From positions 77,779 through 141,778 of the forward strand of contig NW_019091485.1 in the NCBI RefSeq assembly GCF_001949145.1: a DNA stretch of 64,000 bases. Reading direction: 5' to 3'. The stretch is from Acanthaster planci (Eukaryota > Echinodermata > Asteroidea > Valvatida > Acanthasteridae). Position 1 is the stretch's first letter; each line of letters begins with the position of its first letter. The position numbers and the translations under genes are program-made. The notes under the pieces were generated by a model. That model did no database searches. It had not been told where the DNA came from and saw only the letters and a program-made list of their open reading frames with translations. Below, one piece after another: positions 1 to 28,798 of the stretch.

Positions 1-3000
1 GGCCACTGGGTCTGCATCTTCATCGCTAGCAAACAGTCAGCAGAGCCTCACACAACCTGACATTATAGCCGGTAAGTTAATCTCCGGAAATGATGTCATT
101 TTCTTGGTATGGTTTGGCACTTCATTGCTCTAGGATTTCAAGTTCACATGAGATTTAGAAACACGAATATTTACCGTACTTGCATATGCAGAATTATGCT
201 GTTAAGGTGTCCCTTTAACCACTTTNNNNNNNNNNNNNNNNNNNNNNNNNNNNNNNNNNNNNNNNNNNNNNNNNNNNNNNNNNNNNNNNNNNNNNNNNNN
301 NNNNNNNNNNNNNNNNNNNNNNNNNNNNNNNNNNNNNNNNNNNNNNNNNNNNNNNNNNNNNNNNNNNNNNNNNNNNNNNNNNNNNNNNNNNNNNNNNNNN
401 NNNNNNNNNNNNNNNNNNNNNNNNNNNNNNNNNNNNNNNNNNNNNNNNNNNNNNNNNNNNNNNNNNNNNNNNNNNNNNNNNNNNNNNNNNNNNNNNNNNN
501 NNNNNNNNNNNNNNNNNNNNNNNNNNNNNNNNNNNNNNNNNNNNNNNNNNNNNNNNNNNNNNNNNNNNNNNNNNNNNNNNNNNNNNNNNNNNNNNNNNNN
601 NNNNNNNNNNNNNNNNNNNNNNNNNNNNNNNNNNNNNNNNNNNNNNNNNNNNAAAAATGTCCGTAATGCCCAGCAGCCTGGTCTTTTGTTCAGAGTACGG
701 TCTTTTGTTACAGGGCCCTGTTTCCTTTGTCCGAGTTCGGAGACCCTGGCCATGCATATACGTCTCCGATTCCGGAGTCCCCGGCAGGAAGTGGTTAAGG
801 TGTCCCTTTAATTTTTATGCTCAATGCCCAGCTGTGTCATTTTGGAATCAGCTGTTCAATGTAACTTTGCCAGTGATTACAAGTGTGCATTTTTTCTAGA
901 AATGGCTGGCGTAAGTGGCCCTACAGTCAGTTGTGTGGAGCCAAAACCATAAGTCATTATGGCCAACTCTCAATTTGCTGTTTAGTGCTTCTTTCTCTTC
1001 CATCTCAGATGACAATTTGAGCAAATCTTTTTTTTTTTAAGCCACACATTTCAGTGGCAGAATCAGCATTTTTAATGAGCATAAATGAAAAACAATTTTG
1101 CCCATCCTTGTGAAAACGTTTGTCTTGAAAATGATGACATAAACCAGTTGAAAACAGGCAAAAGAGGAAAATACGCCTAACATTGTAACTACCTTATGCT
1201 GGATGACGTGTAGAAACACAGGGATTTCCTGTCTTGTAACAGGGAGGATGTTTTAATGTGTTGGGAGCCATTTGTATGCGGCCCCATGCTTCAGTAATTT
1301 CCACTAAATTTATGTCAACTCCGAGGCTCTAACTACATGTAGGTGTGTTGATATTTGAAAAGGTGTGGTGTTTTTGCCAAAAATAAAGCTATGCCTCAGA
1401 CAAAATGTTGTGGAGTAATACTATCTTCAAGTGGCTAAGCTTCAAGAATTTGCAGTACTGCTATTTGTTACAGCATCACAAACATATTATTTGCATGTAC
1501 TTTTATACAAGTTTGCTAAACCAGTTCTGAAGTTCATTCCCTCACATTTCTTCTCTCCCCTCCCCTCTTTCAGCCTCTGGCTTGGATGATGTGGAGTACA
1601 GAGCCAAGGTGGAGGAGATCAGACGGGAGGGAGGTGAGGCCTGGCTCAGCCTCCTCAACGAGATGCAAGAAGAGCCGGACAGCAGCCCCCAAACCACAAA
1701 GGCCAAGGGAGGCATTTCTCCAAAGAGAGGGAGGTCCCCCAAAGTCAGGCGAAAGGACTACCAAGAAGGCGCGAGGTCCAGGAGCAAGTATGGAAAACTT
1801 AAACCGGAAACCTTTTTAACGGGCCAATGCAATCAAAATCTTTCAGTGGGGCCCCTTGAAGCACACCTCTGTGTACTTAAATTGCCACCTTCAGTTTTAT
1901 GCTGTCATTCTTTCAGGTGCTTTTCGTGCCGATACCAATTTCGGTATTCATGAGCGAAACAGTGAAAAAAGAGAAGTACTCTTACAGCTTTTTCAGCTGA
2001 TACCATTTGCAACAGATGACAGATTTGGGGTTACTCTTGTTTTCTTAGTTTTGTCAATTTTTATATTTCTGTACCAGATCCCCAGCTCAGCCGAAGGTTC
2101 AACAGTCACCCCAGTCTCCCACCATGAAGATCAGCCCCAAGGCCCTTCTACACTGCATCTTTGACGAGCTGGCCCGCCACCGGTCAGAGGGCATGGCGTC
2201 CATCCCAGAGCTGGTCTTCAACCTCCGCATCTACTTCCAGGGCCCAGTGCTCAGCACCTACGGCCCCCGGCACCGCAGACAGGGCCTGGCCGAGCCGGAG
2301 GGCCCCTGGCCGTTGGTGACGGGCTACCTCCTGGGGCACATGTCGGCGGAGAGCCAGCAGGAGTTTGTGGAGCTCCTGCAGGGCCTGACCCAGGGGAAGG
2401 TCCAGCTACCCAGTCACATCTTTCCCAGGCAGGAGGACGCGGCTGAGGTCTTTGCCTGCATGCTGAGGGTTCTGGGACTCAAAGAGCAGCCTGCTCTATC
2501 ATCCCATGATGAGCCCATGGAGCCCACAGTCGACGGAATGGCTCAGTTGAAAGTCAACTACGATGAGAACACTGACATTGACCAGAATGATCTAGGAGGA
2601 GGCCCCTCATTTGATGTTAAAGCTGAAGACTCTATGCCATCCCCAGCCATTTTAATATCAGAACATCCAAGTCCTCCTGTCATCAAGAAACATGTGCAGT
2701 TAGCTCCACCCCTTATCATCCCCACTTACGAGGATGCCACTCTGAAGCACCTGACTGAGTGCAACCAGCAGGTTGGGCTTCAGCTATCAGAACCCCTGCA
2801 GGCCATCACCAACATGCAGGCCTCAGAACTGGTCAAGTACTTCCATGACAGCATCGCTGAGATAAGCTCGGAGCCGGAGAGACTGACCCACATGATGTGG
2901 GCTGGGGCCATTGCCTTCCAGAAGCCCTCTGTGGAGATCACTGCCTGCGTGATGTTGAGCGACCGTGCCGTCTACGTTCTCACAGCCGATACGTCCCCAC

Positions 3001-6000
3001 CACAGATCCTCAGTCCACCTGTGGACCCCCGAAGCCACAGGCGTATGAAGAGTGACTCTTCCGTCAAAGACAGGCTCCGGGCCGATTCCAAGGGGGGAGA
3101 GCTGCCCAACACCGCAGGCTTCAATGGTGGGCGCGTCCTCAAGCACCCACACGCCAGTGGTGTGCTCTTGACCACCTCCGAGGACAAAGACAGGAAGAGA
3201 GTCCGCTGTCTGCACATGCTCAATCTGACAGACATTGTTGAGGTGGACGTGGGGTTGTTTGACCAGAAGCTGCGACTGACCGCTGAGACAGCAATAGACA
3301 CTATCTCCTTGTTGACCAGAAACTTCCAGCATACCCTCAGCTTCTTAGAGTGGCTCATGCAGGTGAGCTTTGATCTGGGGTTCATCTTTTTGTTATTAAC
3401 ATTCATGCCAAAGTGAAGCGTATAGTTTAATGCCAGTGGTAGTGGTGTGAAATCTCCACTTATCAATTTTTCCACTTTTTTCTAACAACAGGCCAGATAT
3501 CCTCATTTTTCTTTCTTTTGCAAGTGCCGATTTTTTTTTCTTTCTTTTTTTTTCTTTTTTCTGTTGACACAATAGCCAGGCTAAACTTTGTAGGTCCTCT
3601 TTCCGACACCGAACAGTACCGGAGTGCCATATAATGCTCGTGACTGAATCTACTGCCCATGTACACTGTACATGCATGTGCATGCCCTGTACGTGCATAC
3701 GGTGTATAGCAATCTGTGTGCGGGCATGTATCAGGTGCAGGGCAAGCCTCATGTGTAAACAGCATTTTGGGGCCATCCGGTCATTTTGCTGTGATTGACT
3801 GCCAATGAAATATCAATATTCATAAATGTGTCAGTGGGACTCGTTGCAGCTGTTCCTGTGTGAGCGAAAGTAATGACTTACAAGCTCCACTGTAACTCGT
3901 AGTAGCATCAATTCATTGTAAATTTGCTGCTTGAAGTAAGGATAGTAAATTTTCACTTTCGCTGATAGAGGGCTTCATGACAACTGGTGCGGGGCTCACA
4001 AAATTCTTCTTGTGTTATGCATGTTCTAGTGGTTTTGCATCGTATCTTACGGTCTCTCAAACAATTTTTAGACATTAACTCATCAAAATATCAGTGCAAC
4101 ACATATGTACAATTATCCAAAGAGGTTCTGACTTGGATACAGCCTTTGATAAGACCGATCCTCAAGTTATAAATCTGCGGAAATGGACATGAATGGAATA
4201 CACCGTTGGGCAGGCTATATGGTCCGCGCCTGGAAAATTAAAAAGTCTGGATGTGCAATGTACGTGAGCAGCGTGCATTATTTCATGAACTGAAATTTTG
4301 AAAACATGCTCAGATCAGGTAGGAAAAGGGCGAACTCTCTCTACAAATCTCGATATTTACGATTTTGATACACCTGTTACTAGTTCCTTTGGAAAGAGTA
4401 TACGGTCATCACTGCATGCCTCTGTACACAAACCTATGAGACTTGAAAAAACCTGTTTGTAAGTAAATGCTTTGGAATTTTCTCAGCTATTTTTCTCTTT
4501 TAGGACATGTTTTCAATATTTTAAGGGAAAATTGGTGTTGTCACAATAGATTTTGTCTGTCAGGCTAGAGTGGAGACCAGACAGTCCTTCACGTGTTTGT
4601 AAGTGTCCAATATATGAAGATAGGAGTTTTGAAAGAATTTTGAAAACAGAAAAAAAATGATAAATATCCCGGCCCAGCATCATCAACATTGATAATGGCA
4701 GGAAGTGGTTAAGCAGGCCCTGGACCCCATGCCATATATCCTAGGCACTTTGCGCTTGCAAATTCAGGTATTTCTTTTATATTCCACTCACAGTCCCTGC
4801 AGTGGAAATCGCTACTCATGTTATTTGAACATCAACTCATGAACATACATGTACCTTCCATGCACATAGGGGGAGGGGGACATTTAGTGGGCCACTCAAA
4901 GGTCCCAACAACTGAGTTGAAATTACCAAGCAGTGATAATCTTTCCCACGACGCTGTACCATCCAGAGCAGCAATGCATAGAACTCCAGGTACATCAACG
5001 ATTTACAGTCCTATGTATGCCTATGAGATATCCTCGGTACTGTTAACATTTCAGATGTGGAATCTCCATATTGGACGTTGCGTACAGGCTATCATCTAGT
5101 TAAATATACACTCAAAATATGAGTGCAAAGTACAACACAAAAAAGGAGGTCATTCACATTTAAGAGTAGTGTTTTCCCCTTTGTTATAATTTTTGCTGTC
5201 AAAAATTTTAGGGAATGTTTTCATTCATTTTTGAACTAGCAAATAAATTCCGTGTGGCTTCATTCCACTCCTTCCTTTTGTAATGGTGTGCCCCTGTAGG
5301 TTCTTCCAATCACTAGCAACAAGTGCAAGTCCCCCGACCGTAGCCACCAGGCCACGGACCCGTACAAGCTCCACCGGGCCTTCACTGAGGAGTTCCTGCA
5401 CCCGAGCTCGGTTAAGTTCTCCTACCCCAATGACGAGACTATCAACGACCTGACGTACCTGATTGTGGCCCACATCAACGACCCCAAGATTAGCATGGAC
5501 AATACCAGCATTCTGCTGTACATGCTTGTCTACCAGGTGAGGTTTCGTTTTTCTTGGGGGGGGAAGCAAAAACTGTGAAAAGTCACAATTAAAAGTCACA
5601 CAAACGTCAGATTTCAGAACCACATTATGACAAAAGAGAGAAATGGTTTGCAAGATTTTTTGCAATCATTTGTCAGTGGTGTCTCCACTGCGCCAACCTT
5701 CACATCTTGTCTTTTGTGTGATGTAACTAACTTTCAGACAATTTGTATGATAAATCTTAAATCTAATCAAAAATCTTAATAAATCTAACAATCTTAATAT
5801 TTTTGCTCAGCACATCACTCAAATTTCACCGAAAGTAAAGAGCCATGTGTGTTTAATTAGCATTGTTCTGTTGCTAACTGATTTCATGCGGTGACTTGGG
5901 GCTTTAGAAGCAGTTTTAGCTGGCTGTTCTTCATGCCGTGCATTTCAGTTTTGTCAATTTGCATAGTTCTTCAAGCACATGTAATCTCTTTTTTCGATGA

Positions 6001-6867
6001 AAGCAATTATGCCATGACTTACCTATCAAGCCTATACATGTTTATGTTTTTAATAAGTATCTCTTTCATTGGATGCCATTTTTGTAGGAAAATTACAACT
6101 GTGTATATAACGCAAACAGGTGCCTGTGAGCGCAGTGCGCAAAATGTTTGAAACTCACGTGCATGCTGATCCACATGTGTTCAAAGTATAGCACAGCCAA
6201 TGCCCGTCACGAAAATTGAAGTAAAAAATGCTGATGCGTGTCTGTAGGAAATGGCGCCATTTAAGAGAGACCTAACTGTATATTTTTTTAATGTTTTAGT
6301 TCCCCCATTCTAGGGTTGAGTTGTAGTATCTGACATTACAGCACTCTTGTAGTGCTGATTTGTGGTATTAACTATGCATAAATGCTGTCTTCAACCCAGC
6401 AGGTGCACGCCTCCCCTCTTCAGGGTAATTCCATCAACATCCAGGAACCCTTGGAGGACTGTGAGCGCTCCCAACGTACCCTGGTGGTGACCAACAAGCA
6501 CCTGACCTTATGCCGGGAGGACCACGTCAGTTACCCACTGCCAGGCTTCATGAAGTCACTGCCGGATGGCCCCCAGTACGAGATACTTGCCTCGCAGGCC
6601 GTCCAGAACCTGCGGCGGCTGGTAGTCTCAGACTTTGCCTCCCGGGATGTGACCTTGGTCTTTGAGGTCATGGAGGTGGTGGTGGACATCACGATGGAGC
6701 ACTATGGCAGTGAGGAGGGTGGGGAGTTGGCGCGGCCCTCCACGCCCGAGGTAGCCTGGACGTTGGTCTTGCCGTCCATGGAGGACCGGGAGCGACTGAG
6801 GAAGCAACTCTGCCACACATGGAAGGAGATGCACGGACAGGAGCTGTCCATCCAAGTTAATACATGA
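1..6867 (+). CDS. NISCH: Nischarin, C-terminal part (5' end outside window)
   Basis: Five coding exons join in phase: 1-71 (partial), 1574-1787, 2078-3362, 5300-5536 and 6403-6867 (stop TGA 6865-6867), giving 756 residues. Junctions have GT/AG ends (donors GTAAGT, GTATGG, GTGAGC, GTGAGG). The translation matches the C-terminal half of animal nischarin as I remember it: the block with VGLFDQKLRLT (near 3253), the block VKFSYPNDETINDLTYLI (exon 5300-5536), and the terminal blocks with DHVSYPLPGF and LTLVF-like segments, ending shortly after the WKEMHGQELSIQ segment. Nischarin (imidazoline-receptor candidate) is an endosomal PX-domain and leucine-rich-repeat scaffold that binds integrin alpha5 and restrains Rac/PAK-driven migration. 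The PX and LRR parts would lie left of the window. The segment from 1574 to about 2700 is low-complexity and poorly conserved, so small exon errors are possible there. No frameshift or internal stop is seen in the joined exons. Confidence 0.93.
219..794. mobile_element. piggyBac-like MITE, copy interrupted by gap
   Basis: Left end CCACTTT follows TTAA (215-218); right end GGCAGGAAGTGG precedes TTAA (795-798). Bases 653-794 are the reverse complement of 17429-17575 with roughly 85-90 percent identity by eye, so this copy is in the opposite orientation. The middle is N. Confidence 0.8.
226..652. other. Assembly gap (427 N)
   Basis: Run of N inside the first copy of the TTAA-flanked MITE. Open reading frames reported across it are artefacts. 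The gap probably results from the repeat, because the same family occurs intact at 17429-18023. Confidence 0.98.
3363..5299 (+). other. Nischarin intron
   Basis: GTGAGC donor at 3363 and CCCCTGTAG acceptor ending at 5299. It contains a pyrimidine tract (about 3529-3562) and the right end of a piggyBac-like MITE (4544-4708). No exon-like block is visible: flanking exons join in phase 0 and the protein is continuous across the junction when compared with vertebrate nischarin. Confidence 0.8.
4544..4708. mobile_element. piggyBac-like MITE, right-end fragment
   Basis: Starts at AATAGATTTTGTCTGTCAGG and ends GGCAGGAAGTGG before TTAA (4709-4712). It parallels 17850-18023 in the same orientation. 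The left part is absent. Confidence 0.8.
5537..6402 (+). other. Nischarin last intron
   Basis: GTGAGG donor and an acceptor with two possible AGs (after CCCAG or after CAGCAG). I chose the second (exon from 6403) because the joined residues LVYQVHASPL then line up with vertebrate nischarin. The first would add a single glutamine. Nothing else is evident inside. Confidence 0.75.
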
Positions 6868-9753
6868 AATGCCATTTCCAACCGGCCGCGCTATCAAGGG
6901 ATAAAAATCACTTGAACCATAGGTTAGAAACGGTGCATAAAAGCTCTGAAAAACATGCACAGTCTCAAGGAATAACAGGAAAGTGGCAGAAATACAGACT
7001 CCTATAGACAGAAATGCCTGTATGAAAGCCCTGGTGACGCTTGAAAAAATAAGGACATCTTTAAAGTGGTCATGGAAATACTAGTGTTTATTTTTTCACA
7101 AATTATTACATGTATGGTGCTCTTGAGAGAGCAGCGTCAAAGTAACCGACTCTGGTAGAATATCTTCATATGGAGGACAGTATTACAGAATAGCTGGTTA
7201 AGGACAGTATAAAGAATGACAAAGTTCCATTCATCTCCCTACATATTTTAATTACTAAACAAAACATCAACATACATGTATATTCATCATTATTTTGTAC
7301 TGGAAGAACTTGAAATATAATTTCGTTTTATTACACATGCACATGTATATGCTCTTTGTATTATTTTATATCCTGTTGGCAAGTGCAACCTTGAACTCTG
7401 AATTTGGGGCTGATTGGGGACAAAAATAATCCATTGCTTAATACACTATCATATTTGGACAAATCCAAAGTTTAAACAGTAGACTGTAGCCTGGGTTTTG
7501 ATCTGGACGGAAGGATCGTATATACGACAGAACACTGCATACTTTTGGCTCAAGTACTGTAGACTAAGTACTACAAGCATTGTACCACCAATTGACTGGA
7601 GCACTGGGCAGTTTACAAGAAATAGTCACTACATGAGGTCAGGGTTAAGCATTACATCCCAAGACCCACACGTCTCTTCTGGGAGGAGCTATCTCTAGAC
7701 CACGGGGTTTAGTAAAAATCAATCAAATTGAATCTTGAAGGATTTGGCACAGTTTAAGGTTTAATTGCTTTAATAGTTTCCAGATATCTCAAACTGCAGC
7801 AGTTACAAACGAGGACAGTTCCAAAAACATTCCATATCATAATTAAGGACTTAAAATGGTGTATCTGAAGGCTAGACATGATAAAACATATGAAAAAATG
7901 AAGGTCCTTACAGACTTACATGTGTGCATTAGGATCATTGACAAACTGTAGAGCTTTGCACCTGATGCCTAATTTGCCATGTTGAAAGTTTTAATACTAA
8001 AAATACTGTACATGTAGTTAAATGTGAGAAGGGGGACCATAGGTGATAGAGCTAAAAATCATGACATATCATGACATGACATAACAGTGGTCTCCAATCG
8101 ACAAGCTCTTGCTTCTTGGAGACCTCAATTCATATACAGTTCTATCTGTCCATCTACGTGTTCGTAAAAATAAATGATATGAACTATGAACTGTTTGAAC
8201 TACAGACAGCAGACAAGGAGGCAATTGTTTTCAACTGGAATCTTTCCTTTATTTGCAATGATATTTGCTGTAGCACCTGGCCCAAGGTTTACAGGCAAGT
8301 TATAATATTGCATATATGGTTTAGGTTAATATTCAGTATTGATAAAATGTCAATCCAGAACATGCAGTTATTCAGCTGTCAATTATTTGCTGTAAATCTC
8401 TGTCAGAGTGGAATATTATCATATATAGTTTGGCTAGCCATTTCATTTAAACTCTTCATACAAGGTGATTGTGTTTAATAATTGATAATCAGTTTCTCTT
8501 GTAATTTTGAAGAATACAAAAGGCAGAAGAGGTTGACTTTATCAGATTGTACCTTCATGTGCTTTGAGTTATTTACCAAAACAAAACAATTTATCAAAGC
8601 CAGCTCCATTTTGGAGGAATTTCCTGTTTTATACACATTCAACTACATCAAACACTCCACAAATCCCAAAAGGTTATAGTACTCTGCAACACACAAGGCA
8701 ACTCGGTGAGCCATTTCTTCACAATATTCAAATATTCTTCCTGCGCATTGTCTGTTATTTGGACGGCACGTAGTGAAATACTCAAAAATTGGAAGAACGC
8801 TAAAGACTTTTTCTTTAAAAAAATACGGACGGATTATTCTGGGCACTGTATTTGTTATTACTGGGGTTTATTTACAAAATAACTTTGTTTCCCCATTACA
8901 TTCCAAATCCTGGAAATTGATAAAATTATCACCAACAAAATGTACATTCCACATATATGCAAGTGCACACCGGTGGTGTGGCTGGGACAGATCCAGTAGG
9001 TAAAACATGGTTCCAAAGACTGACTAATGAAAGAGCTCTTAATTTTATACACACTTATGGCTAGCCAGCTGTAACAAGAAAGTGGACGGAATCACTAGCT
9101 GGCCTTTCAAATGGAATCCAGTTCAAGCGGCAAGGCCCGTGTTGAGCGCACACTGAAGACATGCAAACAACTAGAGAAAGATTCTGCTCTGATGAAAACA
9201 TCTAACCCCCTGACTTTCTTGATTTGTGTACACTAGACTTCAGGTCACTAGTCAGCAAGCAGTTTGTGGCAGACTTTATATTTTACATCTGTTTTCTTAA
9301 TTTGAAAGGAATTTACTGGCGCATAAACAATGCATGACAGCCAGGTAATAACGCAGCATGTATGCACATTAAGCATGCAACCATAAAATGCACAGTCCAG
9401 CACACCTTCACAAGAAGATTTGGGCCTAGCACACATCAATGCTGTTCAAGAATCCTGTTGATGCTAATTCTCTGTACTTCAGTTCCAAGAGTGTGTTATA
9501 CACAAATTCATGAATTCATCACTGTAGCTGAAGTAGTCGGGTCTCTACTAAATCTGAACTTCTGAGGAACTGTACAAAAAGGCACTACCAAGTGAAGAAG
9601 ATGGTCATAAAATTTAACATTTTGTACAAATTGATGTCTCTGAAATGCAAAAAAAAACAAAGCCCCAGTTACCCTCTGGATCTGCCAAAACCCAAAGCAT
9701 TTTGTCTTGAAACCAAATCTCTTCTCTTTGAGGAAATGGGGGTGTGGAGAGCC
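6868..9753. other. Convergent intergenic region NISCH / IQCA1
   Basis: About 2.9 kb between two stop codons facing each other; it must hold both 3' UTRs. AT-rich with no convincing coding potential on either strand. AATAAA-type hexamers are present on the plus strand near 8169 and on the minus strand near 8866, but I cannot say which are used. Confidence 0.7.
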
Positions 9754-25102
<15,349 letters not shown>

Positions 25103-25283
25103 TGTCGTGAAAGATATCTATTCAATCAAAGAACATAGACATCGCCATTTCTTCTTGCCGTCGAACGTCAACCTGCGGATGATCGAATCGGTCCTGAACG
25201 GCAGCAGCAAATCTGCGATAGTGTGTCACTTGTTGCCATAGAGAAGTTGTTTATTAACAAAACTTCCGCCAACAGAGGGCGCT
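25103..25283 (-). promoter_or_regulatory. IQCA1: Putative IQCA1 promoter / 5' UTR
   Basis: Sequence immediately upstream of the IQCA1 start codon. On the plus strand it contains GTTGCCATAGAGAAG (25232-25246), a half-intact RFX X-box, and a CTCF-like CCAACAGAGGGCGCT (25269-25283). RFX factors drive ciliary genes in animals, which fits the gene. The transcription start is not known and the X-box match is only partial (about 10 of 14 to GTTGCCATGGCAAC). Confidence 0.35.
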
Positions 25284-25371
25284 GTTAAATTTATCACCCT
25301 CTAAGGAGGGTGCACCACTACATGTAAATTCCCATAGACAATAGTGATATATCCCCATACATCACAAATAT

Positions 25372-25516
25372 NNNNNNNNNNNNNNNNNNNNNNNNNNNNN
25401 NNNNNNNNNNNNNNNNNNNNNNNNNNNNNNNNNNNNNNNNNNNNNNNNNNNNNNNNNNNNNNNNNNNNNNNNNNNNNNNNNNNNNNNNNNNNNNNNNNNN
25501 NNNNNNNNNNNNNNNN
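25372..25516. other. Assembly gap (145 N)
   Basis: Run of N upstream of IQCA1. Reading frames across it are artefacts. Confidence 0.98.
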
Positions 25517-26401
25517 TCCAAATTGCTCAGAATTGGAAGCCTTGAGTCTGGCCCAGAGGTCCAGTCTCATATTTCTTCAATTCCCCAGTTCCATGGCTCT
25601 CAGGATCCTCTAATATAGGATATTTTGAGGTTTATAACTTTTATTAATGAGCTCGGCGGACATATTTCTGGCCTAATTACGAGGGTGCACCCCTAAAGGT
25701 CGAGTTCGGGTGGCCCACAGGCAATCTTGCACGGGTTTTTCTTGTTCTTGTGCTCGATCAGCGGGAAGCAACTCGAGAACACTGTTCTCGGAGCAGGATC
25801 ACATACCACCTCCTCGTCAGGTTTTTACAGGAACATACGGGAAAATTCGTGAGATTTAATTTTCGAAGAGACCCCCAAAATAGCAAGATGGCTTAAAAAA
25901 GCCGGAGAAAATGAGGAGTTTTGTAAACTTAGCATTAATAATTTTCCATATCTCAGAAATAAATGTTCCTTTTTAAATAGAACAGAATTCAGCCTGGTTC
26001 CACACATTAACACTCCAAGAACGTACATGGACGCCGCCATGTTGCATGTTTCTTGCCGCTAACTTAACCGATAACTGGTTGTACGTTCCCGTCGTCCCGA
26101 GTGGCCGACCCACTCAAAGGTTGCACTACACCAAATATGCGCTCAGAGAAAACAGTGCAAAATCGGACAGAAAAATCGCCGCCTGTTGACTCTCGGGAAG
26201 ATGTTGGCCTCCGATTTCCACTGATAAAATTCAAGATTGTGGCCAGAAGATCACCTTTCCTTTCAACTTTATGGGGGTTAGCCACGAATTTTTTTTGCCT
26301 TTCCCCGAAGATACCCCAAAATGGCAGTAAGACTTTGCATTCAGCTCTGAATGTATAGCCGCCCGCCTCTATCCAAAACAGGGCAGCAATTTGGGCCCAG
26401 T

Positions 26402-26460
26402 GGGATCACAATATATTAATGCCCTCGCGCGCAGAAATACAACAATTTGGTGGAATGTAC
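26402..26460 (+). repeat. Dispersed repeat, copy A
   Basis: GGATCACAATATATTAATG followed by CTCGCGCGCAGAAAT and a TTTGGTGGA segment; the same order recurs at 29853-29912. Confidence 0.65.
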
Positions 26461-26530
26461 CTCAAAACAACAAATCGAGCTGTTCGTGAGCATACGAGAA
26501 CAAGTCGCCCAAACTCTGAGTCTATATGGT

Positions 26531-26951
26531 GGCCCTGGAGGGACATCGCCGATCGTCAATATTGCCATCAATATTCACGACCAAAATTCACTACTCGCTC
26601 TCTGGTCGCAAATATTCCCGTCAATATTAACGTTTCGGAAGTGAGAGATCAATTTTTGGCAGGATATTTCTCTTTTAGGTCAGGTCATTTTTCAATTTCC
26701 ATTAATTGATATGATAGCAATTATTTTTGAAAAAGGCCTTTTTAAGAGTAGAGTTTTTAAGAAGTAACAGAACGAAAAAAAGTTTACAAATTCTAAAATA
26801 ATTGCAAGTTATTTTTTCTCTCCAAGGGATCCAGAAACGCACCATCAGGAGTCAACTTCCAGGCTCTATATTCGCGACCAGAGAGGGAGTTGTGAATTTG
26901 GTGGATAACATTGGTGTCAATATTGACGAATGGCGATGTCCGTCCAGGGCC
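26531..26951. repeat. Foldback element
   Basis: Arm 26531-26618 (GGCCCTGGAGGGACATCGCC...) is inverted at 26869-26951 (...TGGCGATGTCCGTCCAGGGCC). The arms also share CTCTCTGGTCGC and the CGTCAATATTG block. About 250 bp of AT-rich sequence lies between. Probably a decayed inverted-repeat transposon. Confidence 0.7.
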
Positions 26952-28798
26952 GTCACAGTGTCCTGTGTACAGTCCGCGGTCCGATAGTTTGTTTCAGGCG
27001 TCCTGTGCACGGTGCCTTGTTGCATTACGCCCATTAAAAACAATCAAACAACCCATGATTCGAAATTATGGCCAACAAGATCAGTTCTCTTTCGAATTTC
27101 ATTTTTTAACCTCGAAAACATATCCTCCCTTCCTCGAATACCACGATAGTCGATAGCAACATTGATCTCCATCAAAAAGACTGGATAGGAACGCGTGCGC
27201 TTACGCATGGTGAGGATTCGGAAATCAGACAGCTGGCGGTGAGGGTTTGTGGGAATTGGAGCATTCGCATTTTATAACATAGGGGTATGTTCGGATGTCG
27301 TATAAATCAATCTCAAATGTCTTATCTCAGAAATATTCTTTAACAAAGATGTTAAAGGGATGGGACGAAAAGAAAGGGGGTTTGTTTGAATTTTGACAGA
27401 TATATTGCAGACACAAATGAGTTCGTAATAGTCGTAATGTCCGTTGGGCTGTTTTCTAATTGTATTATTCCTGAAATTCAGAACTGTATGAATGAAAGTA
27501 GGCCTAAGCCTATTTCCTGCAGATAAATATTTCTTAAAAATTCAGTTAAATGAGTTTACTCAGGGAATAAGTGCAATCTTCGTAGTTGGTTTAGAGTTTA
27601 CAAATTATTGGTAAGAGTTCTTTTTAAAAAAATGTAGAATAAGGTTGAAAAATAGAGGAAATTCATTGTGGAGTATGGTTGTTTTTAAGTCATTTTTTCT
27701 TTCTTAAAAGGGACGAAAAGCAAAACTTTATGACGTAAAGAACAATACATGTTGATAGACCCTGACATGTATATACAAAAGGCACATTGTATCGATCGGG
27801 AACAAGGTTTTTTTCTCAATTTATTACAGACCGCATGTCTATAAAATAAACACCTTTGAATTTGATAAATTAGAGAAAACCTCTCCACATATTTAAATTA
27901 TGTCTTCGCAAACTAACTGTAACATGATAAAAAAACGGGTGTTTCCAGAGTTGACAATATACTGAAACAATAACACAATTCCGAGAGAGTAAAAGCAGAG
28001 GAGTGTTTTACTTAAAAAGTTATGTATACCTACAACCTAAATGAGTATGGACACTGATTGGCATAATAGACCAAACAAGCTAACAATCTCACACGTGGGC
28101 AAAATTTAGGACATTATGCATCGGCAACATCACTTTGATTTTAGTTGATCCTCCACGCTCGTGCTTAGAAGATTGATCATGAAAATCAAAATCAAACAAC
28201 TTTCCCCAAAGGTTGTTTCAAATTAGCAACAATACCCATTATCTTAATGACAGATTAACCAATTCAACAAAACCCTATTTCAACTGCTCCTGACACGGCC
28301 TCATCATGCATGGACGCACCCTTGTAGCCAGTGTTGCGAACATGCAATCACGGCTTCCACAAATTATTTGTCTTTGCCGAGTGAATACGTCTCAGTCCTC
28401 AAGTGTTTGTTTCTTGAAGTTCTAAACATAAAGATAAATAATCAAAACAAACAATGTCAATGAAAAAAGGAGGGCAAATACCTAAACTGAATAGTTTCCA
28501 ATAAAAAGATCCTACTAATAATGACGACGCACGGTAGGTTCCGAAATTTGACAGGAAACCGACCATAGGCTTATACAGTTTGCTTGGACAACTAGTTGTT
28601 TTATCAAAACCAATGAATAAAACACCCACTATATGCCAAGTATAGTAAATGTATTTAAAATCACTTTCACATCGGTCACTGTAAGTTAGGCCTATTCTGA
28701 TTGGTATGATTTTTGTACAAAAAAATTGAAACTTACGACTGAAAGGTACTCTAGCTGCGCTGGAGCTGCAGAGAAATTCTGTCATTTTACGGCACACC

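Larger units (their letters stand above)
72..1573 (+). other. Nischarin intron with an assembly gap and a MITE
   Basis: The intron starts at GTAAGT (72) and ends in a pyrimidine-rich tract plus CAG (1571-1573). It holds the first piggyBac-like MITE copy (219-794), which is mostly hidden by the N run. The remainder is AT-rich non-coding sequence in which I see no gene. Confidence 0.85.

Noticed and set aside
2823..3475. Minus-strand frames of about 170 codons
   Set aside because: Shadows of the nischarin exon 2078-3362, caused by its GC-rich codons.
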